Shown here: positions 26,138 through 34,742 of the stretch, piece after piece
Position numbering within the stretch: position 1 is the first letter of the stretch
Layout of the letters: each line of letters opens with the position of its first letter
Origin: Mesorhizobium sp. ZC-5
Lineage (GTDB): Bacteria; Pseudomonadota; Alphaproteobacteria; Rhizobiales; Rhizobiaceae
DNA length: 64,000 nucleotides
NCBI RefSeq assembly: GCF_025753855.1
Contig: NZ_JAOWPT010000007.1
Coordinates: forward strand, 62,001 to 126,000
Direction of reading: 5' to 3'
Made by a program: the position numbers and the translations under genes
Notes under the pieces: model-generated
What the model saw: only the letters and a program-made list of their open reading frames with translations
Databases searched by the model: none
Told to the model about the DNA's origin: nothing

Positions 26138-26671
26138 TCATCCTGGCAACGTTAGACGCTCGTCCGGCGTCATGCGGGCTTCGGCTTGGCGGCGAATGTC
26201 CGGATCAGCATGGCGAAGCATGGCGCACCAGTCCTCCACATTGTACGTCGTCGCCATCCGGCCCCTGGCCAGATCGTAAATGACGCACGGCTTGTTGGCG
26301 ATGGCGAGCCGAAGCACGTTGACGGCCGTACCGGGTGATGCGCCGTCCCAGACCATCATGCCAAAGTCGGCGCGCCGCGCCATCTCCCGGTCCTTGGCGG
26401 CGTCGTACCAAGATCCATGAGTGCCTCCAGGTGACGGGACATGGTAGGCGGCCCAGTCGCCGAGATTGTTGTGGGGTTCCTTGCCGGCATGGAAGACCCC
26501 GACATGCTCGTACTTGTAGCCGGCGAGCAGGCCCTGCGCCTCGGCATCGGCTCCAGGCGCGTCGCCAATCAGCACGCCGTGCTCGGCAGCAACGATTGCG
26601 CCGATGCGAGCGATGGCAGGTTCCGGCAGCTCGAATATCTCGCGTGATCCACCTATGAATATCATCGACAT
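26138..26671 (-). CDS. SLOG/Rossmann-like nucleotide-binding protein, unknown role
   Basis: A 177-residue protein starting MSMIFIGGSREIFELP and continuing VLIGDAPGADAEAQGLLAGY, the GG-S and G-D-xx-G-AD signatures of the SLOG (YspA/LOG/TIR-like) superfamily, then ADFGMMVWDGASPGTAVNVLRLA, matching the second nucleotide-contact region. Members bind nucleotides or small signalling molecules; some act in anti-phage pathways, but no partner gene here supports that. The C-terminal 40 residues form an acidic helical tail. Confidence 0.65.
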   Translation of the reverse strand: MSMIFIGGSREIFELPEPAIARIGAIVAAEHGVLIGDAPGADAEAQGLLAGYKYEHVGVFHAGKEPHNNLGDWAAYHVPSPGGTHGSWYDAAKDREMARRADFGMMVWDGASPGTAVNVLRLAIANKPCVIYDLARGRMATTYNVEDWCAMLRHADPDIRRQAEARMTPDERLTLPG

Positions 26672-26938
26672 GGTGACTTTCCCTTCTCTCCAGCGCCCCC
26701 GCCCCGCGCCGGCCGCCCTCTCCCTCTGGCCCTGCGCGAGGGATCGTCACCGGAAGGCCGAGACGGCGAAGCTGGCTCGCGGAGCGGCGGGACGCCGCGA
26801 CGAGAGCCCGGCCGGCCGCAGGCCGGCGCGCCCGGATCCTGAGCAGCCGGAGGCGCTACGCGCGTGCAGTTAGCGGCCTTTGTCGGCCAGCCAGAGGCTC
26901 ACGTCCCGGATCGAGCGCATGGCCGCGAAAAGAGAACG

Positions 26939-27361
26939 TCAGTCCAGACGGCTGAGGCGGCGGCCCTCGCTGCGCGCTTCGATAAAGGCGCCTGCGATCT
27001 TCATCATGAAAGCCTTGCTGAAACGACCGAGGGGCTTACCGTCGGATTCGATGTACCAGGAGCGTTCGGCAATATCGTAGTTGTATTCGTCAACCACGAT
27101 CCAGCAGCGTTTGAGATCGGTCAGACCGGCGCGGCGGCACTCGATAGCGGAGACTTCCAAACCGACCCGATCGTTGGTCGGTGGCTGGGTGGTTATCGCC
27201 AGGAGCGCGAGATGGGTCAGGCCATCTCTTGCGCCGCGGACAGCGATGACGACGCAGGTCGGCCGGCTCTTGCGGCCTTCCGTTTCGCCGCGCTCGTGTT
27301 GCCATGCCCAAAGATAAGGATAGGAGATCACCTGACCAGGCAGAAATCTACCGCTCATCAT
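26939..27361 (-). CDS. PemK/MazF-like toxin
   Basis: A 140-residue protein starting MMSGRFLPGQVISYPYLW, with GRKSRPTCVVIAV and a central LTHLALLAITTQPP. The PGQV-start plus KxRP-VVI pattern is that of PemK/MazF-type endoribonucleases, although this variant has a longer middle part. It starts 14 bases inside the end of the Phd-like antitoxin gene, so the two are co-translated. Start at 27361 or 27358 (two adjacent ATGs). A frame reaching 27439 lies wholly inside the antitoxin and is rejected. Confidence 0.75.
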   Translation of the reverse strand: MMSGRFLPGQVISYPYLWAWQHERGETEGRKSRPTCVVIAVRGARDGLTHLALLAITTQPPTNDRVGLEVSAIECRRAGLTDLKRCWIVVDEYNYDIAERSWYIESDGKPLGRFSKAFMMKIAGAFIEARSEGRRLSRLD

Positions 27362-27608
27362 CGTATCCTTCCCCGCGCGCCAATCGGTCGATCTCTGCGG
27401 CGAAGAGTTCCGTGTGTTCCTCCGGCATCTCGGAGACATGGTATGCGCGGCGGGGATCGCCGCCGATGCGCATCCGTTCGTAGTGCTCGTAGCTCATCAG
27501 CACGAACCGGGGTTTCCGGTGCTTGGTGAGAATAACGGGTTCGCGGCTGGCAACGTCGGTGACGTCGCCAACCTGCTTGTTGAGATCCCCGGTCGTGAAC
27601 TGGCGCAT
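27348..27608 (-). CDS. Phd/YefM-family antitoxin
   Basis: An 86-residue antitoxin with the classic N-terminal DNA-binding part MRQFTTGDLNKQVGDVTDVA, followed by EPVILTKHRKPRFVLMSYEHYERM and an acidic C-terminal tail (EEHTELFAAEIDRLARGE) for toxin binding. Its reading frame is open far upstream but the homology begins at the ATG at 27608, with GGAGGCC before it. It comes first in the operon, the usual antitoxin-toxin order. Confidence 0.88.
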   Translation of the reverse strand: MRQFTTGDLNKQVGDVTDVASREPVILTKHRKPRFVLMSYEHYERMRIGGDPRRAYHVSEMPEEHTELFAAEIDRLARGEGYDDER

Positions 27609-27670
27609 GGCTGGCCTCCTTACCAATCTCCATATTATCTGGATTTTCTGGATTTGCAAGAAAACGGCGC

Positions 27671-28612
27671 TCACGCGCCGCCCTCCGCGAACCGCCAGAC
27701 GGGAATGCCCAGCCGACGCGCCTTGTCGGCAAGGTTGTCGGTGATGCCGGAGCCGGGAAAGACGATCAGGCCGTAGGGCACCACCGAGAGAAGCTGGTCG
27801 TTGCGGCGGAACGGAGCCGCCTTGGCGTGTCGGGTCCAGTCCGGCTTGAAGGCGATCTGGGTGACCTTGCGGCTTTCGGCCCAGCAGGCTGCGATGCGTT
27901 CGGCGCCGCGCGGGCTGCCGCCGTGGAGCAGGACCATGTCGGGATGTTTTTCGCGGGCCTTGTCGAGCGCGTCCCAGATCCGGTCGTGGTCGTTGCAGTC
28001 GAGGCCGCCGGCGAAGGCGATCTTGGTGCCGGCCGGGACGAGCACCTCGGTTTCGGCGTGTCGGCGGGCGGCGAGGAAGTCTCTGGAGTCGATCACCGAA
28101 GCGGTCATCGCCTGGTGGGAGACCTTGGAGCCGGTGCGCGGTCGCCATGCCGATCCGGTTTGTGCCTCGTAGAGATCGGCGGCCTCATCGCGCATGATTT
28201 CGAGCACGTTGCGGCGCTCGATATAGCTGATGCCTTCCGCGGTCAGCCGCTCCAGCTCGACGGACTTCACCTCCGAGCCGTCCTGCTCATGCTGGCTTGA
28301 GCGATGGGCTTCCTCGTTGCGGTCGAGGCTGCGGGCGACGCGCTCGGCGGCACGGTGGAAGACGTTTGCGAAGGACCAGAGCAGGTCGTCGAGATCGGGT
28401 TCGAGCCTGGTGTCGCCAAGCATGCCGGCTAAGGTCTCGACGATCCCGGCGAGGCCAGCCCGGATCACTTCGTCGTCGGGAAGCGGCCGAGGATCAGGTT
28501 CGTCCTGATGCGGGCGATGGCCGTACATCTGCAGTTCGAGGATGACGCGGTCGGTCGGCGAGGAGGCGTGGTAGGGCTCGTAGCCGTTGTCGAGAGGAAG
28601 CTCGTAGGTCAT
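27671..28612 (-). CDS. DUF2493 (YspA-like SLOG) plasmid protein
   Basis: A 313-residue protein. The N-terminal half is acidic and helical, and the C-terminal 130 residues are a DUF2493 domain: TKIAFAGGLDCNDHDRIWDAL, MVLLHGGSPRGAERIAACWA, QIAFKPDWTRHAKAAPFRRN and GLIVFPGSGITDNLADKARR. The family is nucleotide-binding-like with no proven function and belongs to the conserved plasmid backbone with Toprim and methylase genes. The ATG at 28612 is chosen because upstream codons are Arg-rich spacer. Just downstream (in transcription) is the Phd/PemK pair. Confidence 0.85.
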   Translation of the reverse strand: MTYELPLDNGYEPYHASSPTDRVILELQMYGHRPHQDEPDPRPLPDDEVIRAGLAGIVETLAGMLGDTRLEPDLDDLLWSFANVFHRAAERVARSLDRNEEAHRSSQHEQDGSEVKSVELERLTAEGISYIERRNVLEIMRDEAADLYEAQTGSAWRPRTGSKVSHQAMTASVIDSRDFLAARRHAETEVLVPAGTKIAFAGGLDCNDHDRIWDALDKAREKHPDMVLLHGGSPRGAERIAACWAESRKVTQIAFKPDWTRHAKAAPFRRNDQLLSVVPYGLIVFPGSGITDNLADKARRLGIPVWRFAEGGA

Positions 28613-28860
28613 GGCGTGTCTCCGTCGGTTGTGGCCGCGCCTATCGCGGCCTGACAGCGCAACCCGGCCGCGCCGCGGGCGCGGCAGCACCGAAGGCCGG
28701 AGCGCGAGCGGAGGACGGCGCAGCCGTTGCGGCCGTGAACGGGGGGTGGCAGGGGTCGCCTCTCAGGCAGGCCGCGGGCGCGGCCTCTCCGGCGGACCGC
28801 CGCTATGTCTGCAGGCTATCCGGCGACGCCGTCCCGGCCCGCGTGTCGGCCCGAACCCAT

Positions 28861-29100
28861 TCATCCGGGCGGCAGCAAGAGACGGGCATCCTCCGGGACG
28901 AGCTGGTCGCGGAGCCATGCCGCGAGACGGGCAGGCCCGAGATGACGCAGATCGTCGTTGAAGTCGCCGAGCTGCGGCCGCAACACCAGGGCAAGGATCC
29001 CTGACTCGCCCGCGCGCTGGCTGAGGCGCTCGATGCCCTGACGGCCGGCGGCGTCGGCATCAGCTGCGATGTAGAGGCGACGGCAGCCAGGCGGGAAGGT
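28861..29100 (-). pseudogene. Toprim-domain protein, C-terminal fragment
   Basis: The minus strand encodes 79 residues beginning at the junction near 29100: GCRRLYIAADADAAGRQGIERL, then LVLRPQLGDFNDDLRHLG and a normal stop. This is the second half of a plasmid primase-like Toprim domain (acidic DADAAG). It aligns in type with residues 255-330 of the intact paralogue at 34743 but differs in sequence, so it is the end of another copy. Its upstream part has been replaced by the recombinase fragment at 29103. The matching N-terminus may be the remnant at 35774-36070. Confidence 0.75.
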
Positions 29101-29102
29101 CA

Positions 29103-29297
29103 GGCCGGCAGCACGGCGTCGACCGCTCGGTCATCGCTCTGTGGCTGGGCCACGAGTCGGTCGAAACCACCGCCATCTATCTTCAGGCCGACATGAAGCT
29201 CAAGGAGCAAGCTCTGGCAAGGACCGACACGGCCGACATCCGGTTGGGCCGCTACAAGCCCGACGACCATCTCCTCACATTCCTGAAGAGCCTCTGA
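29103..29297 (+). pseudogene. Tyrosine recombinase, C-terminal fragment
   Basis: The plus strand encodes about 64 residues: VDRSVIALWLGHESVETTAIYLQADMKLKE onward, ending at a TGA at 29295. LGH and the catalytic Tyr (AIYLQ) are the final motifs of an XerC/D-type recombinase. The rest of the gene is missing: the fragment abuts the Toprim remnant on the left. About 90 bases after the stop reach the next recombinase remnant and probably contain the end of the original element. Confidence 0.75.
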
Positions 29298-29369
29298 TAA
29301 TGCAGACACAAAAGCCACAAATCGCCCGCATTCTTTGGCCTCCCGGTCGCCACTCGGAATAATCCGGCA

Positions 29370-30089
29370 CTCGGAGTTATGGCGCAGATCGTGCAGGCGA
29401 GGACGGCGAGCCGACGTCGATCTGATGCCAGCCTTGTCGACCAGCCTGTCGAAGATCTCCTTGACGGCAATGTAGCGTAGCGGCCGGTTGCGCTTGTCGA
29501 TGAACACCGGATCATCGTCTGAGCCGGGCCCGCGACGTGCCAGGTATCGCTGCAAGCCGGCCGCCGCCGTATCGTGCAGCGGCACCAATCGCGTCTTGCG
29601 GAACTTGGTCTCGCGGATCAGCAGACCGTCGCGGGTCACGTCCGCGATCGTCAGCTTTAGGGCTTCGGAGATCCTGAGCCCTGTGGATGAGAGCAGCGCG
29701 ATCAAGGTCGCTTGCGTGTGCGGGCGTAAGTCGCGCATTGGCCGAAGCCGCAGCGCAGCTTCGACCAGCCGACTGATCTCGTCTGTCGTTTAGATGTGCG
29801 GCGTGCGACGCTTCTTACGGGCGCTGAAGTGATTTGCAGGCGGCAGCTCGTGCCCGACGTCCTCCACCCGGACATGGCGTACGAAGCGACAGACGGCTCT
29901 TAGCCGTGCATCCCGTTGCGCGACGGATGGTCCCAGCGCGGCCCAGTCGATCGCTGTTTTTGTCTGGACGTACGTTTGTCCGCGTGCGGTCGCGAAGGCG
30001 GCAAAGCTCTTCAGCAGGTACTCCGCGGTCGACATCGCGAAGCCCGTAGTGCGGCGGAGCGCGAGATAGGTCTCGATGGCGTCGAGCAT
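29370..30089 (-). pseudogene. Tyrosine recombinase, interrupted and truncated (third of a trio)
   Basis: The N-terminal SAM-like domain is encoded at 29790-30089 (MLDAIETYLALRRTTGFAMS onward). It runs into an in-frame TAA at 29790-29792 after TPHI, where the family normally has a Tyr. Beyond the stop the same frame continues as TTDEISRLVEAALRL and LSSTGLRISEALKL up to LHDLRHN near 29380, where homology ends abruptly. The RHRY active site is thus incomplete. The start overlaps the stop of the upstream recombinase, as in recombinase-in-trio elements. Confidence 0.75.
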
Positions 30090-31326
30090 CAGAGCGCCTC
30101 CGGCCAGGGCTGAGCAACCTGCTTCAGCAGCGCGACGTCGGCCTTTGCGTAATAGGCCGTCGTATCGATGCCGCGATGCCGAAGGACGAGGCCGATCTTG
30201 TCGAGCGGCACGCCGTGGCGCAGCATCTCGGTCGCCGCGGTGTGCCGCAGAGCGTGGGCCCCTTTGACCGGCGGCACGATGTCAGCCCGCTTCATGATAC
30301 GCTTCACCACCGACGAGATGCCGTCGCCTCGTCGGAATGGCCGGCACGGCGCGATCGTGCGCAGGAACAAGACATCGTTCCGGCGGGTAGACAGCCGGCA
30401 TTCGAGGTAGGCGGCGATCGCATCCCCGACGTCTTGCGGTAGCGGCAGCCGGACCTCGTAGCGCGACTTGCCGCAGACCCGCAGCGATCCCGTTTGCCAC
30501 TCGATATCGGTGAGACGCAGTTGCGCCCCGTCACCGGCCCGCAGGCCGAGGCGCACCAACAAAAGTACGATCGCACGATCACGCCGGCGCGCACCGGCAT
30601 CGCCGTCACAGGCAGCGATCAGCCGGTCGACCTGCTCGGTCGATAGATACCGGGGCATGTCGGCAAGCTGCCAATGAGCGTAGGCCGGAACGGCGCCGTC
30701 GAGACCTGCCTGACAACGGCCTGTGACTGCGAGATACCGCAGGAAAGCCCGCAGGCTCGTCGTAATCTTCTTGATCGTGCCACTCCCGCTATTGCTCGCC
30801 CGCTCCAGGAAGTAGCTGCGGACATCGTTCGGCTTCCAGCCGGCCGGGTCAGATCGAAGCTCCATCATCAGGCCCGCGGCGTCGCGGGCGTAGAGCCTGA
30901 CGGTGGCATCGGATGCGCCGCGATGCTTGCGCAGCCACGTCTTGAAGTCGGCGACCAGCGGCTGCGGCTCGGCGGGCGCTGCCCCCACGGCCTCGGACCG
31001 GCAAAGGCCGAGCTCGACGAGGTGCCGACGAAAGAGCCTGGCACCGTAGATGGTATGGTGGTTGCGCCGGCCGCCTTTGGCGCGTGAACACCGGCAAGTG
31101 CGCAGGTGCTCGCCGAACGCGGCGAGACCAAAACGTCCGTCAGGCCTGCGCCTTGCTCGGCCATGACATGGCCGATGTGAGCTGCCGCTCGCAAATAGCG
31201 TACCGCTGTCTCGGGGCCATAGCCCTGCTGCTCCAGCGCCGCTGCAAACCCGTCAATGTAAGGCCCGCTCGGCCCACTGCGCAGATGCCCCAGCATCTTC
31301 GCTGCCGAGAAGTACGTCTCCAACAT
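30089..31326 (-). pseudogene. Tyrosine recombinase with one frameshift (second of a trio)
   Basis: About 413 codons. The N-terminus (MLETYFSAAKMLGHLRSGPSG, 31326 to about 31135) and the rest (RFGLAAFGEHLRTC onward, in the frame ending at 30089) are in different frames; loss of one C in GACCGTTTT near 31131 would explain it. The catalytic domain is complete: GLRAGDGAQL (Arg), HALRHTAATEML (HxLR), LRHRGIDTTAYYAK (Tyr). Unless the shift is programmed or a sequencing error, the protein is not made in full. A 299-residue in-frame start inside (30988) could still give a catalytic-domain product. Confidence 0.75.
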
Positions 31327-31472
31327 GTCCGTCTCCGTATGTGACCGGCCATCAGTGGCCGACCCAACGGGGCCGCACGGGCGACTTCTAATGGAGAGCT
31401 CGAGAGCGGCAATACACAGGAAAATACGGTGATCGCGATTGCCAGCTCCCCATTACCGGCTTTGCCCATAAG

Positions 31473-31667
31473 GCAGGAGTTGTAGGCGATGCGTGTGGCG
31501 CCGCAGTCATCGCACTGCTCGACGTGGCCGCCGAGCACAGCCGTCCGGCATGCCGTGATCGCGCCCATGACGCGCCGCTCGACGCGGTCCAGATGCTCGG
31601 CACGGGCTTGCCGAAACGCTTCGCCGTGGCGGCGGAAGATATCCGCCACTTCCAGAACCGGAGCCAT
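31473..31667 (-). pseudogene. IS91-family transposase, N-terminal fragment
   Basis: Minus-strand residues MAPVLEVADIFRRHGEAFRQ to CDDCGATRIAYNSC match the start of IS91-type rolling-circle transposases, including the first cysteines of the zinc-binding region. Homology stops after NSC near 31473, where the second part of the zinc motif should follow, and unrelated sequence begins. It lies 10 bases downstream of the companion integrase remnant, the normal order in rhizobial IS91-like elements. Confidence 0.7.
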
Positions 31668-31676
31668 CAGGTCCGC

Positions 31677-32020
31677 TCAGCCGGGCGGCACGACCTCCAG
31701 GCGGAGCCGGTCCAGCGGACTTGGCGTATTGCTGATGGTCTTTGTGGCGACTTGGGTATAGCGCGCCGTGCTGGCCAGACTGGCATGGCCGAGCAGCACC
31801 TGGATGATGCGCACGTCGGCCCCGTTCTCCAGGAGATGGGTCGCGAATGTGTGCCGCAACGTGTGCACTGTCACCGACTTGCTCAAGCCGGCCGCCGCAC
31901 AAACTGAACGGCAGGCGGCGTGCAGCACGTTGTGGACGAGCGGACGCTCGTCGTCGCGGCCGGGAAACAACCATCGCTTTGGCCGAGCGAGCCGGTAAGC
32001 GCAAGCTAGGCCGTCAGCCA
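31677..32020 (-). pseudogene. IS91-associated tyrosine recombinase, C-terminal fragment
   Basis: The minus strand encodes [20 protein letters not shown], then [23 protein letters not shown] and [20 protein letters not shown], i.e. the HxLR, LGH and Tyr motifs of a phage-integrase-type recombinase, ending VVPPG at 31677. The N-terminal two thirds are missing; the left edge of homology is near 32020, about 50 bases from the GH12 stop. Together with 31473-31667 it is the remnant of one IS91-like element. Confidence 0.72.
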
Positions 32021-32072
32021 GCGTGGCTCATTGGCATAAGCGCAGCTCACCTTGCCGCCCGCACACGGATCT

Positions 32073-32879
32073 TCACTTCGAGGTCACAGACCAGTTGTTG
32101 AAATTGAAGTTCTTTCCCCCCGGGGACGAGGTAATCTCGACGCCGTATTGGACGCTACCGACGTTTATGTCGCCAAAGTACCCCTTCGACTTGATCCACT
32201 GCAGGATACTCTTGATGTCCACTGTCCCGCTGTTGGTCTTCGAAGTGCGCAGAAATGAGATGACCTTGTGACCGTCGGGGCCTTCACCTTCAAACACGTT
32301 CCAAGTCGCTCCGCCTACATTGACATTGCTGTAGACCGGAATCGCCGCACCGGAAGGGGCATAATGATATGAAATGGGCTTAACGTTGCCGCTCCCGTCC
32401 GAGTTTCCGGTGTAGTTTGTCCAGAGCATTACCTCATGCTGGTTTGAGCTGTCCCAGATATCGTAGGCGACATCCCAGGCGCCGCCAGTAGGAACCTCCT
32501 GATTGAAGCTCGAGCTCAGAGTGTTGATTGAACTGAGCGGTTTCCCGATACTAAAAGCCTCGTGCGGATAGCTTTTGATGCCCGGCGTATTAGGCTGGTT
32601 CGACCATACGCTCCACCGGTTGACGCCACTCACCGAAATCGTCTGAGGCCCAGGGCACGGGCCCCATACGTCGTTGTTCCAAGAGTAGCCATCGCGTGAA
32701 AAGCTTCCGTACGGAGCGCTCGAACTCCAAATCGGAGCCTGCGCCGATACAAGCGCGGCAGATGATAATGACCCGGCTTCATTCGCGGCCTGCCTAAATA
32801 GATCATGATCCTCCTGTGTCCGGACGTACCCCGGTGGGAACCCTTGCGCGCCGCCACCGTTTATCCGATTGGAATCCAT
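32073..32879 (-). CDS. GH12 endoglucanase, putative type III secreted effector
   Basis: A 268-residue protein. Residues 75-268 are a glycoside hydrolase family 12 domain: VNRWSVWSNQPN, AWDVAYDIWDSSNQHEVMLW with the probable nucleophile Glu149, and SVQYGVEITSSPGG with the probable acid/base Glu248, then NNWSV. GH12 enzymes cut beta-1,4-glucan or xyloglucan. There is no Sec signal; instead the first 60 residues are polar and Ser/Ala/Gln-rich, like type III secretion signals. AGGAGAG precedes the ATG and a tts box lies 101 bases upstream. Bradyrhizobium is reported to secrete endoglucanases by T3SS (GunA type), the closest precedent I know. The gene is visibly more AT-rich than its neighbours and flanked by IS remnants, so probably acquired. 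Confidence 0.85.
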   Translation of the reverse strand: MDSNRINGGGAQGFPPGYVRTQEDHDLFRQAANEAGSLSSAALVSAQAPIWSSSAPYGSFSRDGYSWNNDVWGPCPGPQTISVSGVNRWSVWSNQPNTPGIKSYPHEAFSIGKPLSSINTLSSSFNQEVPTGGAWDVAYDIWDSSNQHEVMLWTNYTGNSDGSGNVKPISYHYAPSGAAIPVYSNVNVGGATWNVFEGEGPDGHKVISFLRTSKTNSGTVDIKSILQWIKSKGYFGDINVGSVQYGVEITSSPGGKNFNFNNWSVTSK

Positions 32880-32980
32880 AAAGCTCTCCTTTCGATTATG
32901 ATAACAAAGTCTCCTGCAGATCCGCCCAGCGGGTACCCTAGTTCAGCATAGGCGGCATTGGCATCTAGAGACCGGGTGCG

Positions 32981-33013
32981 AATGCTAGGAAGGTTGGCTT
33001 TCGAGAAGCTGAC
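32981..33013 (-). promoter_or_regulatory. tts box (TtsI binding site)
   Basis: On the minus strand the sequence begins GTCAGCTTCTCGAAAGC and continues, after C-AA and five more bases, with TCCTAGCA. The rhizobial tts box consensus as I recall it is GTCAGCTTNTCGAAAGCT followed by a C-rich CCTA block; 17 of the first 18 positions agree. It points toward the GH12 gene, whose ATG is 101 bases downstream. TtsI, activated by NodD and flavonoids, turns on type III secretion genes from such sites. ttsI itself is not in this window. Confidence 0.85.
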
Positions 33014-33224
33014 GAGCTCAAGGAGAAAGGCGGAGCCGCGCCCGAGTTTGCCGTCTTTCGGATGACAACAGCCTGCTGAGACAGTGGCAACGATCCACTG
33101 GATGACGAGCCTAGCAGTTTACTGAAAAATCCAAAGAATTGGGCGTTTGTTCTGTCGCGGGTGCCATTGTTGGATGACTTGTTTGAGAGTTTGAAGCGCT
33201 TTGGCGGTCTGGACGCCAAGTTGG

Positions 33225-33405
33225 CTACGCTGCAACCAGTTTGGGGATGCGGATCAGGTTGTAGGCGATCAGATTGAGCATGAAGTGGGCAGCGACCCGA
33301 GCGATGCCGCGATGTTTGGTCTTGCGCATGGTGCCGTGCTGCTTGCCCCAGCCGAAGATGCACTCGATCATCGCCCGGCGCGATTGCTCGATAGCCTCGC
33401 GCAAC
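33225..33405 (-). pseudogene. IS5-family transposase, C-terminal fragment
   Basis: Minus-strand residues QSRRAMIECIFGWGKQHGTM and RVAAHFMLNLIAYNLIRIPKLVA are the last 55 residues of an IS5-type DDE transposase (the region containing the catalytic Glu in the IECIFGW segment). The remainder is missing: the fragment joins directly to the 3' end of the recombinase gene at 33407. The 33014-33224 stretch to its left probably contains the element's terminal sequence and otherwise no gene. Confidence 0.75.
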
Positions 33406-33406
33406 G

Positions 33407-34660
33407 TCATGCCAGGCCCTCCAGATCGAGGGCCGCCACCTCGCGAAGTGCCGCGAGATTGACCTTTGCGTAAATCGCGGTGGAGGATGGGTCGCGGTGC
33501 CCGAGAAAGTCCCCGATCACCTTCATCGACATGCCCTGATCCAGAAGATGCTGGGCTGCGGCATGCCGCAAGACATGCGTACCTCTTCGGCCGGAGACGA
33601 TGCCAATGCCGGCCAGCCGATCACGGACCATCTTGCCCAAAGCTGCTCTGCCAAGCGGTCGGATCGGCGCGTGAACTGTGAAGAAGAGGCCGCGCCCGAA
33701 GCCAGATGGCCGTGCCTCCCGTATGTAGCGCAGGATGGCATGTCCGACCTCATGCGACAGCGGCCAGAGATGGGTCCGACCGGGCTTCGGGCAGCGGACA
33801 CGGAGCATCCCGTTCTCCCAGTCCAGATCGTCCAATTGCAGGCCGCGGACTTCTCCAGCCCGCAGTCCATTGGCGATGAGAAGCGTCAGGATCGCCCTGT
33901 CGCGCTTGTCGACCGCTCGATCCCCCACGACAGAAGCCAGCAGGCGCAGGACATCCTCGCGCCCGAGTCCTTTCGGTACGGTCTCATCGGCCATAAAGCG
34001 GGGCGCGATGATCCCCGCAGCCAGCCCGGCGCGGCACCAGCCGCGCGCTTCGGCAAACAGGAAGAACGCCCTCAGACGCTGAGCGTCGTCGTGTATTGAT
34101 CGGCGCTTCCAGACCCCTCGCTTATGTTCTGCCGCAATGACATCGTCGATGTCGGTCATCTGGATGGCGTTCAAGGCAACACCCTTTCCAGCCGACCAGA
34201 AGAAGAAGAAGAAGTGGTCGGCGGCGGCGCAGTAGGCTTGTACGGTCGCGTTCGAGAGGCCGCGCTCCTGATGCAGCCATCTCTCAAAGATTACGATCTC
34301 TGCATGATGTGGGTGATGCTTACGCTCAGGCTCGTCGAGCCACCCCAAGAATCGCAGCCATTGGATTCCGCGACTGGCAAAGCGAGTTCTCGCCTTGGGC
34401 GAAGCTGCCCGAGCATATCTGTGGCCTTTTGGCAGCGCCCAGATTGCTGCTGCGGCTTCTATTTGGGGAATGCTGACCCGGACGCCTTCTCGCAAATCCA
34501 GTAATCGGACGAGACTGAGTTGATCGTTCGCATTTTTGCGTAAGGTTGTTCGGCAAGCGCCCAGTTCATTCAGGTGTCGAAGGTACTGCGCGCGCGGTTC
34601 AGACAGCGGTGCTGCTCGATATTTCTCTGCAGTTCGAGGGAAGAAGATTGCTTCAAACAT
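33407..34660 (-). CDS. Tyrosine recombinase (first gene of a trio-type element)
   Basis: A 417-residue intact recombinase. The N-terminal core-binding domain (about 95-200) is followed by a catalytic domain with ANGLRAGEVRGL (Arg), HVLRHAAAQHLL (HxLR) and LGHRDPSSTAIYAKV (Tyr). Rhizobial elements often carry three such genes in tandem, with this longer one first; here the following genes are lost, cut by the IS5 remnant. The start at 34660 is chosen because GGAGGC stands six bases before the ATG, inside a hairpin (34667-34686). A poly-Phe run (HFFFFFW, about residue 160) is unusual. Confidence 0.82.
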   Translation of the reverse strand: MFEAIFFPRTAEKYRAAPLSEPRAQYLRHLNELGACRTTLRKNANDQLSLVRLLDLREGVRVSIPQIEAAAAIWALPKGHRYARAASPKARTRFASRGIQWLRFLGWLDEPERKHHPHHAEIVIFERWLHQERGLSNATVQAYCAAADHFFFFFWSAGKGVALNAIQMTDIDDVIAAEHKRGVWKRRSIHDDAQRLRAFFLFAEARGWCRAGLAAGIIAPRFMADETVPKGLGREDVLRLLASVVGDRAVDKRDRAILTLLIANGLRAGEVRGLQLDDLDWENGMLRVRCPKPGRTHLWPLSHEVGHAILRYIREARPSGFGRGLFFTVHAPIRPLGRAALGKMVRDRLAGIGIVSGRRGTHVLRHAAAQHLLDQGMSMKVIGDFLGHRDPSSTAIYAKVNLAALREVAALDLEGLA

Positions 34661-34666
34661 ACTTGT

Positions 34667-34686
34667 GCCTCCATGTTGATGGAGGC
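34667..34686 (-). promoter_or_regulatory. Hairpin that covers the recombinase ribosome site
   Basis: A perfect 8-base stem (GCCTCCAT with ATGGAGGC, 4-base loop). On the minus-strand mRNA the 3' arm is the GGAGGC Shine-Dalgarno sequence of the recombinase gene, ending six bases before its ATG. Folding would hide the ribosome site and keep expression low, as in several transposase genes. Confidence 0.6.
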
Positions 34687-34742
34687 TCAAGCTTTCGCAC
34701 CGAGCACCGTGATGAAAGCCCTGCTACGTAGAGGGTGCTCAA

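Noticed and set aside
26700-26938. Small plus-strand frames between the SLOG-like and PemK-like genes
   Set aside because: Arg/Ala/Pro-rich composition typical of GC-rich spacer; no ribosome site or family signature.
32880-33224. nod box near the GH12 gene
   Set aside because: I looked for the ATC-N9-GAT spaced repeats of a nod box on both strands and found only the tts box.
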